Shown here: positions 12,047 through 23,279 of the stretch, in pieces
How positions within the stretch are numbered: the first letter of the stretch is position 1
How the letters are laid out: each line of letters starts with the position of its first letter
DNA from: Brachypodium distachyon
Taxonomy: Eukaryota > Streptophyta > Magnoliopsida > Poales > Poaceae
NCBI RefSeq assembly: GCF_000005505.3
Contig: NC_016131.3
Coordinates: 15,087,501-15,151,500 of the forward strand
Length of the DNA stretch: 64,000 nt
Direction: 5' to 3'
The notes under the pieces: generated by a model
The model's input: only the letters and a program-made list of their open reading frames with translations
The model's database searches: none
What the model was told of the DNA's origin: nothing
Position numbers and translations under genes: made by a program

Positions 12047-13669
12047 ACCCTTCGAGATGCCCTAAGCTACTTGAAATGACAGAGACAGTGCAGAAGAAGG
12101 AAATGGAACAGCAGTTCCTGGACAACATGGACCTGGAGAGGGGGAGGGGGATCACCATCATCATGTTGCAGGTAGGTGAAACGATGTTGTAGAAGCTGAT
12201 TGAACTATGTTGATCCATGCTATATCTTCTTGTAAATTAGTCAAATAGAGAGAAAGGAGGCGTCCAGCAGCGTCGGGGCTCGAGGCATGGCTCCCGATCC
12301 CCCTTTTGAGTCAGACAATAATGAAAAGTAGCTTTAACATAGCTCAGTACTTGTTGCATTTTGCTCTGTGTGGATGAAATCTCGTAATTGATTGTGTGAT
12401 GGCCCTTGTGAAATGGAAATTTTGAAGCGAGATATCCTGTTATAGCTTCTCGTTTTTGACAGATGACTTTGTATTCTAGTGTAGGTTCTAAACAAAATGG
12501 ATCTTCCTGGTGCTGAACCTGACAGTATTGCATAAGAGATTGAAGAGGTATTCTTAGAATTGTTCTCTGTATCCTGTCGAAAACTTTTTCTTTCCTTTCT
12601 AGTCTAAGTTGGCCCAATGGTTCTTACTAGTCAAACCCATCCTTACCTTTTCTATTCTCAAATAATTGGGTTGGACTGCAGTAATGCAATTAGGTGTTCA
12701 GCAAAGGTTTTTTTTTTTGACCGAAAACTGTAGGAGAGCCTCACTGTTCTTTTTGTTCAGAGTTACATGGAACACGTCATTTTCCTTTTGCAAACAGATG
12801 AAATTTGTTAGATCCATCGTGACCAAGGTCCCCTTATCACAGGATACTTCAAGAAATCCTCTCAGGGATGTTATACTTGACAGGTGCCCTTTTAATGGCT
12901 TGGCCCACTTAGAATTTTCTCAGTGAATTATCCGAGTGCTAAAATTGCACTGACAGACAACAATAACTGATCTACTTAAATTTCTGCATCTAGCTGAACT
13001 TGGTTTCAAATATATCTGTGTCGTTTCAGCTGATCCATTGCGAGGCGTTATTGTGTTTTTTTTTTATAGCTATTGATGGCAGTATAAAGAAAGGGGACAA
13101 GATATGTTTTATGGCCAATAAAAGGGTAACTAAAGCAAAATCGATATCTTTCCAGCACTGTTGTGTGCCTGTGTTGTTGTTTTTTTAGGAAATGTGCCTG
13201 TGTTGTTCATCTATGGGTACAGTAGATTTGGGGAAAACAGTTCCGTTGTACTTATAATAACCACATATGTAAAAATAACATCCAAGGTTTCTATCCTAAT
13301 ATACCACAAAAAAGGCGCTATTAGTCTGTTGCCACTTCCATGAGACATTTCTCAGTTATAGTATCATTTTATAATTATTCTTCATAGAACCTTAGTTGTG
13401 CAGGACTGCAGGGTGTAGTATGTTATGCCGAGCGTATTGTCAAAATAAACAGGAATACCTTGCTGATGGAATTGGTGTACTATCTCCCAATCAGATGCAA
13501 GCTGATGAACTGCATGCTAGTGAGGTAATATTGGCTGGGTTTATGTTTGCTAGTTTGCTGTTTGTCTGTCTCTTGGTATCAACTTTACCTAGTTACTAAA
13601 TGCCTAAATGGATCTAAGCTTTCCTGAACAAGAAAAAACCCTCTACCTAGCTAAATATGTCATCTATAC

Positions 13670-14009
13670 AGCATAAAGCCCCCCCTTGGATTGAAGGATT
13701 TTTATAGGAACTTGCCAATCCCAACCCTATGATCCAAAGGGATCTCATGGATAAAACCCTAAGGATTAGAATCTTCTGAATTTTCTATGAACATCTTGCA
13801 ACCCAAGAGTTACTGTATGGTGCTGCACACGTTCTAGACTGTACCTCATGCCAGTAGCTGTTCCATCGGGACTTGGATGAGAATCATGAAGATGTCGCCA
13901 AGTCGCGTGCCACAACTTCCAAATCTTCCACATTAAGGGCCCCTTTGCATCGAAGGAATTTTGTAGGATCTCTGTCCATTCGAATTTTTCCTATGGAGGC
14001 CATTTGGAT
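13670..14009. mobile_element. Relics of DNA transposons flanking the copia element
   Basis: GGGCCCCTTTGCATCGAAGG (about 13936) and a relative with CCCCCCCTTGGATTGAAGG (about 13679) look like ends of hAT- or Harbinger-like elements. On the other side of the copia element, near-copies of ATTCCTGTGGAGCATCCAA occur near 19345 and 19645. The copia element seems to have landed in one of these. Borders cannot be fixed. Confidence 0.4.
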
Positions 14010-14116
14010 TGTTGGGTTGGGTGTGTGAGTTGGGCCCATAAGACCCATACATGTATGTATATGAAGGAATGAGAAGAGAAGATGTGAGATTCCAGAAATT
14101 TCCCCAAGTTACCACA
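14010..14116 (+). repeat. Copia 5' LTR
   Basis: Begins TGTTGGGTTGGGTGTGTGAG and ends GTTACCACA. It is 107 bp, differing from the 3' copy by a few substitutions and a short indel in a TATG-rich stretch. Confidence 0.9.
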
Positions 14117-14128
14117 TGGTATCAAAGC
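14117..14128 (+). promoter_or_regulatory. Copia primer-binding site (initiator tRNA-Met type)
   Basis: TGGTATCAAAGC immediately after the LTR matches the usual plant copia primer site TGGTATCAGAGC with one change. Confidence 0.8.
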
Positions 14129-14658
14129 TAGAGGTGGAGGCGATGCTGGGCTCTGGAGGTGGCCGGCGGTGAATCAGTAGCGTGTGGCGGAGCTCCGAGC
14201 CTCTGGGAACGTGATTGCTGGTCGGGAAAAAGCCGCAGGCTGGGTTAGCAAGCCTAGGCGGAGGGCTTGAAGGTGGCTACAGCCAGCAGAGTGGAGGTGA
14301 TGGAGCAGGAAATCCTAGGGCGCTCAGAGGTGGCGCAAGGGTAGCGAACTACTGGGGCTAAACCACTTTGCTGGGCTGGTAAGGCAAGTCTCGTGGTGGT
14401 TGTGAAGCAGGGGAGGAGAGGCGCTACAGCAGGTTGCAGGCAGCAGCGGAGCGGCTGGTTGAGGTGAGCCTCAAGGGCCTGAAGGAAACAGCGGTGCAGG
14501 AGATTGGTGATTTCTGTAGGCAGAGAGGTCGTGTGTGCTTGTTGCCGTTGTGATCTGAGAAGAAGAGAAGAGAAGAGGCTGCAGGAAGCGAAGAAGTAGA
14601 AGTGAATTTGGTGGGCTGCTTCTTCTGTGGAGGCTAAGGAGGGAAAATTCTTGCAAGA

Positions 14659-16228
14659 ATGGGGGGAAATCAGGGAATCAACAAGGTACGAGAAATTGTC
14701 TCAGTTGTTCAAGGCGAAGAACAAGGACAATCTAATTTTGATGGGAAAAGATTCGGATGAGATGCTTGAAATCTCAGTGGAGTTAGAGAAACTGAAAAAC
14801 CTAAGAAGGTTTGAGAGAGATATAGAGAACACAAGAATGACAACTGTGCTTGGTACTGCATGTCAAGCTTCTATATCTCCACATGTCTCAAAATCAAAGT
14901 GGATACTGGATTCAGGGGCATCTTGACATGTTACAGGCACATCGAGTGAGTTCGCAACATTTCCGTACTCCTCAACATGCAAGGAAACTATCCAGATTGC
15001 TGATGGGACTTCATGACCTGTTAGGGGTGTTGGTGATGTTCAATGCACTCCATCTATTATGTTGTCATCAGTTTTATATGCTCCCTCTTTTCCGGTTAAT
15101 TTGGTATCAATGAGTTCCTTGGTTGATCATATGGATTGTCGAATTACAGTTGATCGGTACAATTGTTAAATCGAAGAAAGGAAGACTAGAAAGAAACTTG
15201 GAACTGTTACTAGGTACAACGGTCTATGGTACTTGGATAGAAGAAAAACCGACGGAGTCATATGCAGTGCTTTGGCAGTTGCTATAAGTGAAACAAAGGC
15301 TAAGGTGATTCTCCATTGTAGGTTGGTCCATATGTCATTCGATACCATGAGTAAGGTCTTCCCTGATGAGTTGAGTAAGGTGGAGAAAAACAAGCTAGTA
15401 TGTGATGCTTGTGAGTATGGAAAGCACACAAGGACGTTGTATGTGAGTCGTGGACTCCGTAGTACTTCGCCATTTGTGTTGATTCATTCTGATGTTTGGA
15501 CTTCTCTCGTGGTCTCTGTGAGTGGAATGAAGTATTTTGTCACTTTTATTGACTGCTACTCTCGTATGACTTGGATATATCTGATGAAGCACAAATCTGA
15601 GGTATTTCGTTGCTTTCAAGACTTCTATGCCTATGTTAGAAATCAATTCAATACTCGTGTTCAGTTTATAAGAACAGATAACGGGACAGAGTATGTGAAT
15701 AAGGAATTCAACGATTTTATTCCAGCTGAAGGAATATTACATCAAACTTCTTGCCCTGACACATCCCCACAAAATGGAGTGGCTGAAAGGAAGAATCGAC
15801 ATCTTCTAGAGGTAGCTAGATCAATGATGTACACTATGAATGTGCCTAAGTTTCTATGGAGTGAAGCCGTTATGACGGCTACCTACCTCATTAACCATAT
15901 GCCATCAAGAGTGCTTGGGATGAAGACTCCTTATGAGATGATCTTTGAAAGAAATGCTTTCATTGTTCCGCCAAAGGTGTTTGGATGCACCTGCTTTGTT
16001 AGAGACCACAGGCCCTCGATGGGGAAGTTAGATCCACGTGTTGTGAAATGCATCTTCATAGGTTACTCATCCGGACAGAAGGGCTACAAGTGTCGGAGTC
16101 CTAGTGAACGACAAACATTTGTGAGCATGGATGTGACATTTAGAGAGTTTGAGCCATTCTATGGAGAGAAGACTGATCTTAGCTCATTATTTGACTTTGA
16201 CTCACCTAGCATGAGTGATGCTAGTTGA
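14659..16228 (+). pseudogene. Copia gag remnant, protease and integrase, broken
   Basis: The gag start lies at 14659 (MGGNQG) and stops after about 33 codons; nearly all of gag is deleted. A second frame gives the protease active-site segment WILDSGAS at about 14901-14926, followed at once by TGA, with further stops near 15000 and 15165. The longest open block, 15233-16228, holds the pre-integrase zinc region (CDACEYGKHTR), the DDE integrase core (RTDNGTEYVN and NGVAERKNR) and the C-terminal VFGCTCFV region. The frame ends in TGA at 16226-16228. Two imperfect 69-bp tandem units follow at about 16303-16440. Confidence 0.85.
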
Positions 16229-16522
16229 GAGGGGGGAAGTGAAGCAGTGAGGACAAAGGAAGATGAACCATCGAGAGTTGTGGTTGGTTCTATTCCATGT
16301 CCTATGAGTGAAGAAAGATGGAGAAAACCAAATAAGGAAGAAAATGTGAGGTTATATACGAGGAGACAACCTATGGATGAAGAGAGGTGAAGAAAGCCGA
16401 ACGAGGAAGAAAATTTAAGGGTGTATAGGAGGAAACAACCAACTCCAAGAAGTGACATACACGTGAAAGGGGAGCACCAAGCTCCAACAAGTGACACCAG
16501 AGACACAAACATGCAGGGGGAG

Positions 16523-17280
16523 TGTCGGGGGGATGACTCCGGGTAGGGTCAAGACGACACACATTAGCCGAGATGACGAGGGCAAAGCCGGCACAGGCAT
16601 GTACGCCGGAATCCTTAAGCCGAACTAATATCAGGCCGGCATACCAAGGGTATGTCGGCATGTCTATCTTGTCTTATGTGATTGCAGGATAAGCATGAGC
16701 AGTCCGATCTTGGCCACCACCGGGACGCGTCAACGGTCTTATCCTTATCACATGGCGCAAAGTAAAGCAACGCCCTCTTTATCACGGGAAAGCAGTCGTT
16801 GCTTACGTCGCGGTGCCAGGCAACTGCGCAAAGAAGCACCAAAAGATGACCGATGACGGAAGCCGGTGCGTGTCTACAGTGCGTGTTGCCAGACGCCAGG
16901 AAAAGTAAAGCTGTTTTGTCCCCTACCATGCCACCCGGAGGGAGCCGAGGCGCGTGCCCGGCGGGACCCGTAGAAGATAAGGTTAGCCTTTGGCCCACAT
17001 GTCAGTGTGACATTGGCGGCCCATAAATAGGAGCACTACCCCTCCCAGGAGACGGGTCCTTCACTTAGTCATCTAGGGTTTCCCCTTCTTCTTCTTCTTC
17101 CTCAAGAAACAGCTCAAGGAGCTTCGTTGTAACCGCCGGTATCCCGAGAAATACCACAAAGCAGGAGTAGGAGTTTTACCTCATCAAGAGGGCTCCGAAC
17201 CTGGGTAAATCTGTGTGTGTTGCGTGGTTCTCATCACGTCCTCCCTCCTCTGGTTCCTCCTTCATCCATCGGCCCCAACA
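16523..17280 (+). mobile_element. Solo-LTR-like insertion inside the copia element
   Basis: A 758-bp GC-richer block begins TGTCGGGGGGATGACTCC and ends ATCGGCCCCAACA, giving the TG...CA ends of an LTR. It contains a TATA-like CCCATAAATAGG at about 17021-17032. A purine run GCAGGGGGAG directly precedes it, as would the polypurine tract of another retrotransposon. No 5-bp target duplication is visible. Instead, GGAGCACCAAGCTCCAACAA occurs on both sides (about 16470 and 17320). It may be the 3' end of a truncated element or a solo LTR placed in a repeated tract. Confidence 0.6.
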
Positions 17281-17344
17281 TAAGCCATCCTATGGCATCT
17301 GCCGTGACACCACCATGACAGGGAGCACCAAGCTCCAACAAGTG

Positions 17345-19091
17345 TTGAGATTGTTGACTTGTCTGATGGCGAGACATGTGCCATGCCAGCTCCATCTGAT
17401 GCAAACGATTCAACGGACTTGTCTATTGCCCTGAGGAAAGGAACACGGGTTGGAGCAGGAAAACCTCCAGATAGGTATGGTTTTGAGCATGACATAGCTA
17501 ATTATGTATCATATACATCTTTGTCCCCGAGGTACAGGGCTTTCATTGCATCATTACAATCTGTGGTGATCCCAAGAGATTGGAAGGCGGCAAAGCAAGA
17601 CCCGATTTGGTTAGAAGAAATGAAAGCTCTCGAGAAGAACAAGACATGGAATCTTGTTTATCTTCCATCAGGGAAAAGTCTAGTTACTTGCAAATGGGTA
17701 TACACGGCGAAGCAAAATCCAGAAGGGGAAGTTGAAAGATACAAGGCGAGGCTGGTAGCAAGAGGTTACAGTCAAACCTATGAAATTGACTATGACGAGA
17801 ACTTTGCGCCTATTGCAAAGATGAGTACAGTAAGAACTCTTATTTCTTGTGCTGCTAACTTTGGTTGGCCATTGCATTAGTTGGATGTCAAGAATGCATT
17901 CTTGCATGGGGATCTTCAGGAGGAGGTTTATATGGAGATTCCACCTGTTTTTAGTACTCTAAACACCAAGGGCAAGGTGTGCAGATTGAAGAAGTCCTTG
18001 TATGGCCTCAAGCAATCACCAAGAGCGTGGTTTGACAGGTTTCGACGAGCCATGTGCAATGTGGGTTACAAACAATTAATGGGGATCATACATTGTTCTA
18101 TCGACATTCAGAGAATCACATTACCATCCTTGTTGTTTATGTAGATTATATTATTATCACAGGAGATGATGATGTGGAGATAACTCAACTGAAGGAGAGG
18201 TTGAGCAAAGAATTCAAGGTTAAGGATCTGGGTCAACTCAAGTATTTCTTGGGCATTGACATTGCACGATCTCCTAGAGGAATAGTTCTTTCTCAAAGGA
18301 AGTATGTAACGGATCTACTAAGCAAGACCGGTATGTTGGGGTGTCGAGCTGCTTCAACTCCAATTGAGCAAAATCACCAATTGTGTGCTCAATCGGGAGA
18401 CCCAGTTGATAGAGAGAGCTCCCAAAGGCTTGTGGGTCGACTAATATATTTGTGCCACACGAGACCAGACATATCTTATGCAGTGGGTGTGGTGAGCCGC
18501 TACATGCATGACCCAAGAAGCGGACATTTAGAAGCAGCCCATAGAATCTTGCGCTATCTTAAAGGGAGTCCTGGCAAAGGTTTATGGTTCAAGGGAAATG
18601 GGCACTTGAGTGTTGACGGATATTGTGATGCTGATTGGGCTAATTGCCTTGATGACAGGAGGTCAACATCTGACTTTTGTGTCTTTGTTGGAGGAAACAT
18701 GGTTTCTTGGAGAAGCAAGAAGCAGTCTGTGGTCTCCCGATCAACTGCAGAAGCAGAATATAGAGCAATGTCGGCGTGCTTGTGCGAAATGCTATGGCTG
18801 AAAGGCCTCCTATCAGAACTAAAGCTACTAAGAAAAGGGCCATTAAACCTTTTGTGTGACAACAAGTCAGCAATCAACATTGCAAACAATCCAGTTCATC
18901 AAAACCGGACAAAGCATGTGGAAATAGACCGCTTCTTCATCAAAGAGCGACTTGATGAGGGATCTTTAAAAATAAGCCATGTAACCTCTAGAGAACAAAT
19001 TGTTGATTGTTTGACAAAGGGTTTAGAGGGTAAGGAGTGTTCTTTAGCATGTAGCAAGATGGGGATGATAGATATCTATCGCCCATCTTGA
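17345..19091 (+). pseudogene. Copia reverse transcriptase and RNase H, broken
   Basis: Reverse transcriptase begins near 17580 (DWKAAKQDPIWLEEMKALEK). The frame is interrupted by TAG at 17878-17880 where the family has Gln in the WPLHQLDV motif, and a frameshift lies near 18075. The catalytic motif reads YVDY instead of YVDD (about 18137-18148). RNase H follows with YCDADWA and STAEAEYRAM, and the ORF ends at 19091, eight bases before the 3' LTR. The YVDY change alone should abolish polymerase activity (family knowledge). Confidence 0.88.
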
Positions 19092-19098
19092 GGGGGAG

Positions 19099-19212
19099 TT
19101 TTGGGTTGGGTGTGTGAGTTGGGCCCATAAGGCCCATGTATGTGTATGTATATGTATAGAAGGAATGAGAAGAGAAGATGTGAGATTCCAGAAATTTCCC
19201 CAAGTTACCACA
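19099..19212 (+). repeat. Copia 3' LTR
   Basis: A 114-bp LTR beginning TTTTGGGTTGGGTGTGTGAG (one substitution from the 5' copy at its second base) and ending GTTACCACA. It is preceded by the polypurine tract AGGGGGAG at 19091-19098. Confidence 0.9.
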
Positions 19213-19712
19213 TGGATCACAGGGAAATTCCTACTGGTTGCATTTCTACACCCTAATTTCATAGAATTCCAAGCAGGAGGTTAAACTTCATGAAGAATAT
19301 CTTTTGTGTCTCACATGCACATTCCTTCTCTAATCTCTTCAAATTCCTGTGGAGCATCCAAAGAGCCATCAGTGCAAACTCCTATGTTTTTATTTCCTTC
19401 AAGAAGCCATGACATCTAATCCTACGTTTTCCCTTTTGCTATATTCTAGGATGTTGTGTTCCAAATAGGCCTTTGGAAACATTATGTATAATGTCAATAT
19501 ATGGGAATTCCAATAGAGGACCTTTGGATCAAAAGAATGAGATCACCAAATTCCTATGGATGTTGTGTTCACAGCGAGAGGTTAAGACCTCTTGGAAACC
19601 CTTTGTGTCATGCATGTACCCCTCTCCTTCCCTCCCTCCCTCCGAATTCCTGTGGAGCATCCAAGGAGCGAGGCATTGGGAAAACTTCAGCTGAATGATC
19701 CTGCCCTAAAGG

Positions 19713-20690
19713 TGGGATTCATATCATGCCTATTCATGCAAGACCATCAGAAGAGCATGAGTGTATCGTTAAACTATTTTGGTTATTTCTGTTTCTAGTA
19801 CTTGAAGGTTGGGTGTTTTTTTTTCTTGGATCATATCCTGATATTGTGTGCATCTGTAGGAACCTTCAAAGAGAAAAATGATCTAATATATATCCATACT
19901 AGCTGCAGCATGAAAGCATAGCATGATTGTTTTATGTGTTTACAGTGGCACAAGAAGTTCTTCTGCAATTTATGACAACTAAATAAACAAGGATTATTAA
20001 GTTTATGCTGTTAAAAAAAGATTATTCAGTTTATACTTTATACATATACATAATTCAAAAGTTTAATGATGCACAAGATCACTGTATTGATGTAATCAAT
20101 TACAAAGATAGCTGTACTTTATACATTCTACAGTCAGTTGAATGTAAATATTGTAACTGGAACCTGGACTTGACAAGCTCATGTTTCCTGACATCTAACA
20201 CATAAAAGAGAATGACTAAGTTCTTGTATTAAAATATAAATAACAATGATAAGTAATAAAGACAGTGTATTCATTTATGAACAACTGCGCAATGTTCCAT
20301 TTCTACCTGGTAAGAAAATAGTGTTAAGATATGGAGTTTAATATTTTATTTTAGACACTTGGTAAGGATTACAACGATCATGATGCTGCAGTTGCTCATG
20401 TGAATAGAAATCCCTTGTTCTTCAAAATAGAAATCTCTAGTACTAACAAGTAAGATACGGAGTTTAATATTTTATTTTAGGCATTTCTTAATAAAGGATG
20501 TACATCTTAGCAGTTAGGGAGGGTCATACTGATATCAGTACTTTTAACTGTACTGCGGGTCATAACGCAAGTTTCTACTTAATCGTGGTTACTCATATGT
20601 TGATATACACTTTATCCATTTGTTGTTCGTGCTCAAGTGCTCAATAGTTCCCTGTGCAAAATCAGCTGAGGTATGTTTTGCCTAATTGGC
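19713..20690. other. Intronic DNA of the LepA pseudogene
   Basis: AT-rich sequence between LepA exon remnants. No further exon was recognised. A short direct repeat (GGAGTTTAATATTTTATTTTAG) occurs near 20333 and 20459. Confidence 0.35.
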
Positions 20691-20693
20691 AAA

Positions 20694-20773
20694 TACTCCC
20701 TCCGTCCCAAAATAAGTGACTGGAATTTGTATAGATACAATTCCAAGTCACTTATTTTGGGACGGAGGGAGTA
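20694..20773. mobile_element. Stowaway MITE, 80 bp, nearly perfect palindrome
   Basis: The left end TACTCCCTCCGTCCCAAAAT is mirrored exactly at the right end, ending GGACGGAGGGAGTA. The TIRs are at least 30 bp and include AAATAAGTGACT / AGTCACTTATTT. The flanking TA fits a Tc1/mariner target site. It abuts the LepA exon remnant starting near 20775, so it landed at or in the exon border. Confidence 0.92.
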
Positions 20774-22035
20774 CAGGGTAAGTGACCTAGTAAAGCTGGA
20801 CATACAACTCAATGGTGAACCAGTGGAAGCATTGTCGACAATTGTAGACAGAAATAAGGTGAGCTAGTACAACTGTACTCATATGACTTGTGTTACTTCC
20901 ATGAATATTTCAAAGGCGAAGCCCTTGGATCTATGCACAATCACATTGTTAAATATATAGCTCTAAAACCAGATAGATAACTTTTGTTGTTCAGAAACAC
21001 CATCAGTGTGAACATACTCATGACAAACTGAAAGAGGATAGTGAGAACTTGAAGATACACATGCATTTCAGTATGGGACCACGCTTACTGTTAAGCATGT
21101 AATTGTGTTAGTTTAGGATTAACCCTTTTACTGTCATGTGCCCGTATACTCTATACTAATCACTTAACCTTGGGACAACAGTTGTACATCTAGTGTTCAA
21201 CTCAAATCCTAACACCTAATGCATGTTTACATTTCACTCCGTGCTTGCGCAATTAACTGTACTTCATTGCAATGGTTCTTTTGTGTATTTATTGAGTAGT
21301 AGAGGCTTATAATTACTGGTTGTTATGCAATATAGTTTCTTGAGCTAATCTGATTTGTGGAGTATTTTTCTAGGCATACTCTGTTAGGAGAGCGCTCACT
21401 CAAAAGCCCAAAGAACTTATACCTCGGGAAATGTTTAAAATACCTATTCAAGTGAGATTTACCTGTCTTGTTCTTGCAAATTTTTTTACCAATATATCTT
21501 CATAGCAAAACTAGGGCAATTGATCATTGGAGATTATAAGTTGTGGTGCCACCTAGTTTTGGCAACCTATGTCAAGAAATAGCATCAATCCTGTCTTTAG
21601 TTAACTTGATATTGCATTTTAATCAACTATAAAGTTGTGGTTGGCACCATCTCTACCTTGGCTTAGGTCTTAGGAGGACCTAGGTCAGTTCTTTTAACCA
21701 GAAAAGTGTTATTTTAGCAATTTGGTGGAAAATAGGACCAGCCACAGTCATTTGTTTCTGAAGAATCATAACAACTCAATTGGTGCTCCTTTTTTTTATA
21801 GCATTAAGATGCTGATTTGCACCTTGACAGGCATGTATCGGTACAAAGGTCATTGCAAGCGAAGCCCAGTCGGCCATTAGGAAGCCCTATCGGTCATTGC
21901 AAGCGAAGCCCTATCGGCCATCATGTACAATCGGAAAGGGTGGAAGCTCCTCAAGAGTCAAAGAGGCATTCATGGCTGTGCTGAACTGGAAAAGGAGGTG
22001 ATGTACATTGTGCAAGATCTCCAGTTTCTGTAAAG

Positions 22036-22640
22036 ATCTTACCTGAAAGCTAGAGGGTCCGAAACAAGAAAACAGGTCATTATTTTCAACTTTCCAAGCG
22101 CCGGGGCAAAAGAACCAACTGATGTCTAAAGATCAGTCCAAGAACGTGAGCAAAGTTTTCGTTTTAGTTCCAATGAAGCCAGAAGATGATGTGCAACCCA
22201 CTGACTCAAGTGATCTGCCGGTTCTGCAAATATTTGTTCCTGTTGGTGGGAACACGATGCCAATTGTGACAGGATTTCGGCTACATCATTTTGTACAAAT
22301 TCAGACAAGTATAGCTCCAGACCAGTAGTATCCTGTACAAGGATACTGCACATATCAAAAGATTTTTATGCATGTAGCCACTACTCTCTTCTTAGTAACT
22401 AACACCTTCATGTTCTCATCTCTGATTAGCACAAGCACTTTCTTTTTTTTGCGGGGGAAGCACAAGCACTTTCGTGATTAAAGGTACAAGACTTGTGTGC
22501 GAAATTAACAGGTTGTCCGTTTGCAGTTCTACACATGGTGCAGAAACACCTTAACCTCGTGTAAATTCAGTTAGTCATTGTGCGGCTTAGGCCTGTTCAT
22601 GTCCGATTTTCCTAACCCGTCTCAGCCATCTGAATCACGG
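22036..22640 (+). other. No gene recognised; one unassigned 68-codon ORF
   Basis: The ORF 22122-22328 (MSKDQSKNVSKVFVLVPMKP...) has no recognisable motif and no supporting context. The rest is AT-rich. Confidence 0.25.
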
Positions 22641-22654
22641 CAACACAAAATAGG

Positions 22655-23270
22655 CACGCCATCCTAGCAATGCTCGACCTCTCCTTCAACCATTTCAACC
22701 GCAGCATCCTGCTGGAGCTTGGTAAGTGTTCTATGCTATGATCTCGCAGTGTTGCCACAACAACCTCGTACTGGGACTCTCCTCTTCATTGTCACCTCTC
22801 TGCGGCAGCTCTCTTTGCCCAGCAGTGGGTTGCATGGAGTAGATCCTGCACTTGTAGTCAAGCTCAGCAATCAGTGGCAACATCCCAGATTCAATAGGGC
22901 GGCTCAAGGGACTGAAGGAGCTCAGATTAGAACAAAACAGCATGTCTAGGGAGCTGCCATTGGGTCTCGCCAACCGTGCGATCTCGCATGAACCTCAAGA
23001 GCAACGGTTTGGGCTTCACCAGGGAGCTAGGCCAACTTCTCAACCTGTCCAGTCTCAATGCTGTAATCAGATCCAGAAAGGATCGGTAACGTATAAGAGC
23101 CCTTGATACTATTCTCTCGGTGGCTCAGCGTGTTCCCAGTGCTGACAAGCCTAGGCAACACCAACTTAACAGGCGTGGTGCCAACTGGAGGCCAATTTCA
23201 TACATTCCCAAGGGCAATGGGAACCCGAACTTATGTGCACGAGTTCCTGGAAATAAGAGGTGTGATTAAA
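22655..23270 (+). pseudogene. LRR receptor fragment
   Basis: Three in-order pieces in different frames match a plant leucine-rich-repeat receptor ectodomain: MLDLSFNHFNRSILLELG (about 22668-22721), LKGLKELRLEQNSMSRELP (about 22901-22957) and NLTGVVPTGGQFHTFP (about 23163-23210). The last is the typical sequence just before the island or transmembrane region of LRR receptor kinases such as the PSKR/PSYR type. No kinase domain is present. Frames are broken. Confidence 0.6.
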
Positions 23271-23279
23271 TAGGAGGGA

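Larger units (their letters stand above)
14010..19212 (+). mobile_element. Ty1/copia LTR retrotransposon, defective
   Basis: The element is 5,203 bp with very short LTRs (107 and 114 bp), flanked by a perfect 5-bp target duplication TGGAT (14005-14009 and 19213-19217). A primer-binding site TGGTATCAAAGC directly follows the left LTR, and the purine tract AGGGGGAG directly precedes the right LTR. Domain order is protease, integrase, reverse transcriptase, RNase H, which defines copia. Most of gag is deleted. It interrupts the LepA pseudogene between the exons near 13.5 and 19.7 kb. An unrelated LTR-like block (16523-17280) sits between integrase and reverse transcriptase. It cannot be autonomous. 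Confidence 0.93.
12060..22030 (+). pseudogene. EF4/LepA (GUF1-type, plastid-like) elongation factor pseudogene
   Basis: LepA is a translational GTPase that back-translocates ribosomes. Exon remnants occur in the correct order. About 12063-12170 has FLDNMDLER (G1-downstream region). About 12812-12881 has VTKVPLSQDTSRNPLRD. About 13033-13145 has DPLRGVIV then IDGSIKKGDKICFMA, with a frameshift in a T run. About 13445-13529 has IGVLSPNQMQADEL. About 19666-19711 has EALGKLQLNDPALK. About 20775-20860 has LVKLDIQLNGEPVEALSTIV. 21375-21450 has RALTQKPKELIPREMFK. 21832-22009 has ACIGTKVIASEAQSAIRK then EAFMAVLNWK. The PIQACIG form fits the plastid rather than the mitochondrial type. The G domain core, domains III/IV and the Lys-rich C-terminal segment are missing, and frames are broken. 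Retained introns indicate origin by DNA duplication, not retrocopying. Confidence 0.85.

Noticed and set aside
12237..12617. Minus-strand ORF of 126 codons inside the LepA pseudogene
   Set aside because: No recognised motif, no promoter or splice context, and it lies in a pseudogene intron; probably a chance open frame.
22122..22328. 68-codon plus-strand ORF after the LepA pseudogene
   Set aside because: Reads like an ordinary protein, but there is no family match I can name and no splice or promoter support.
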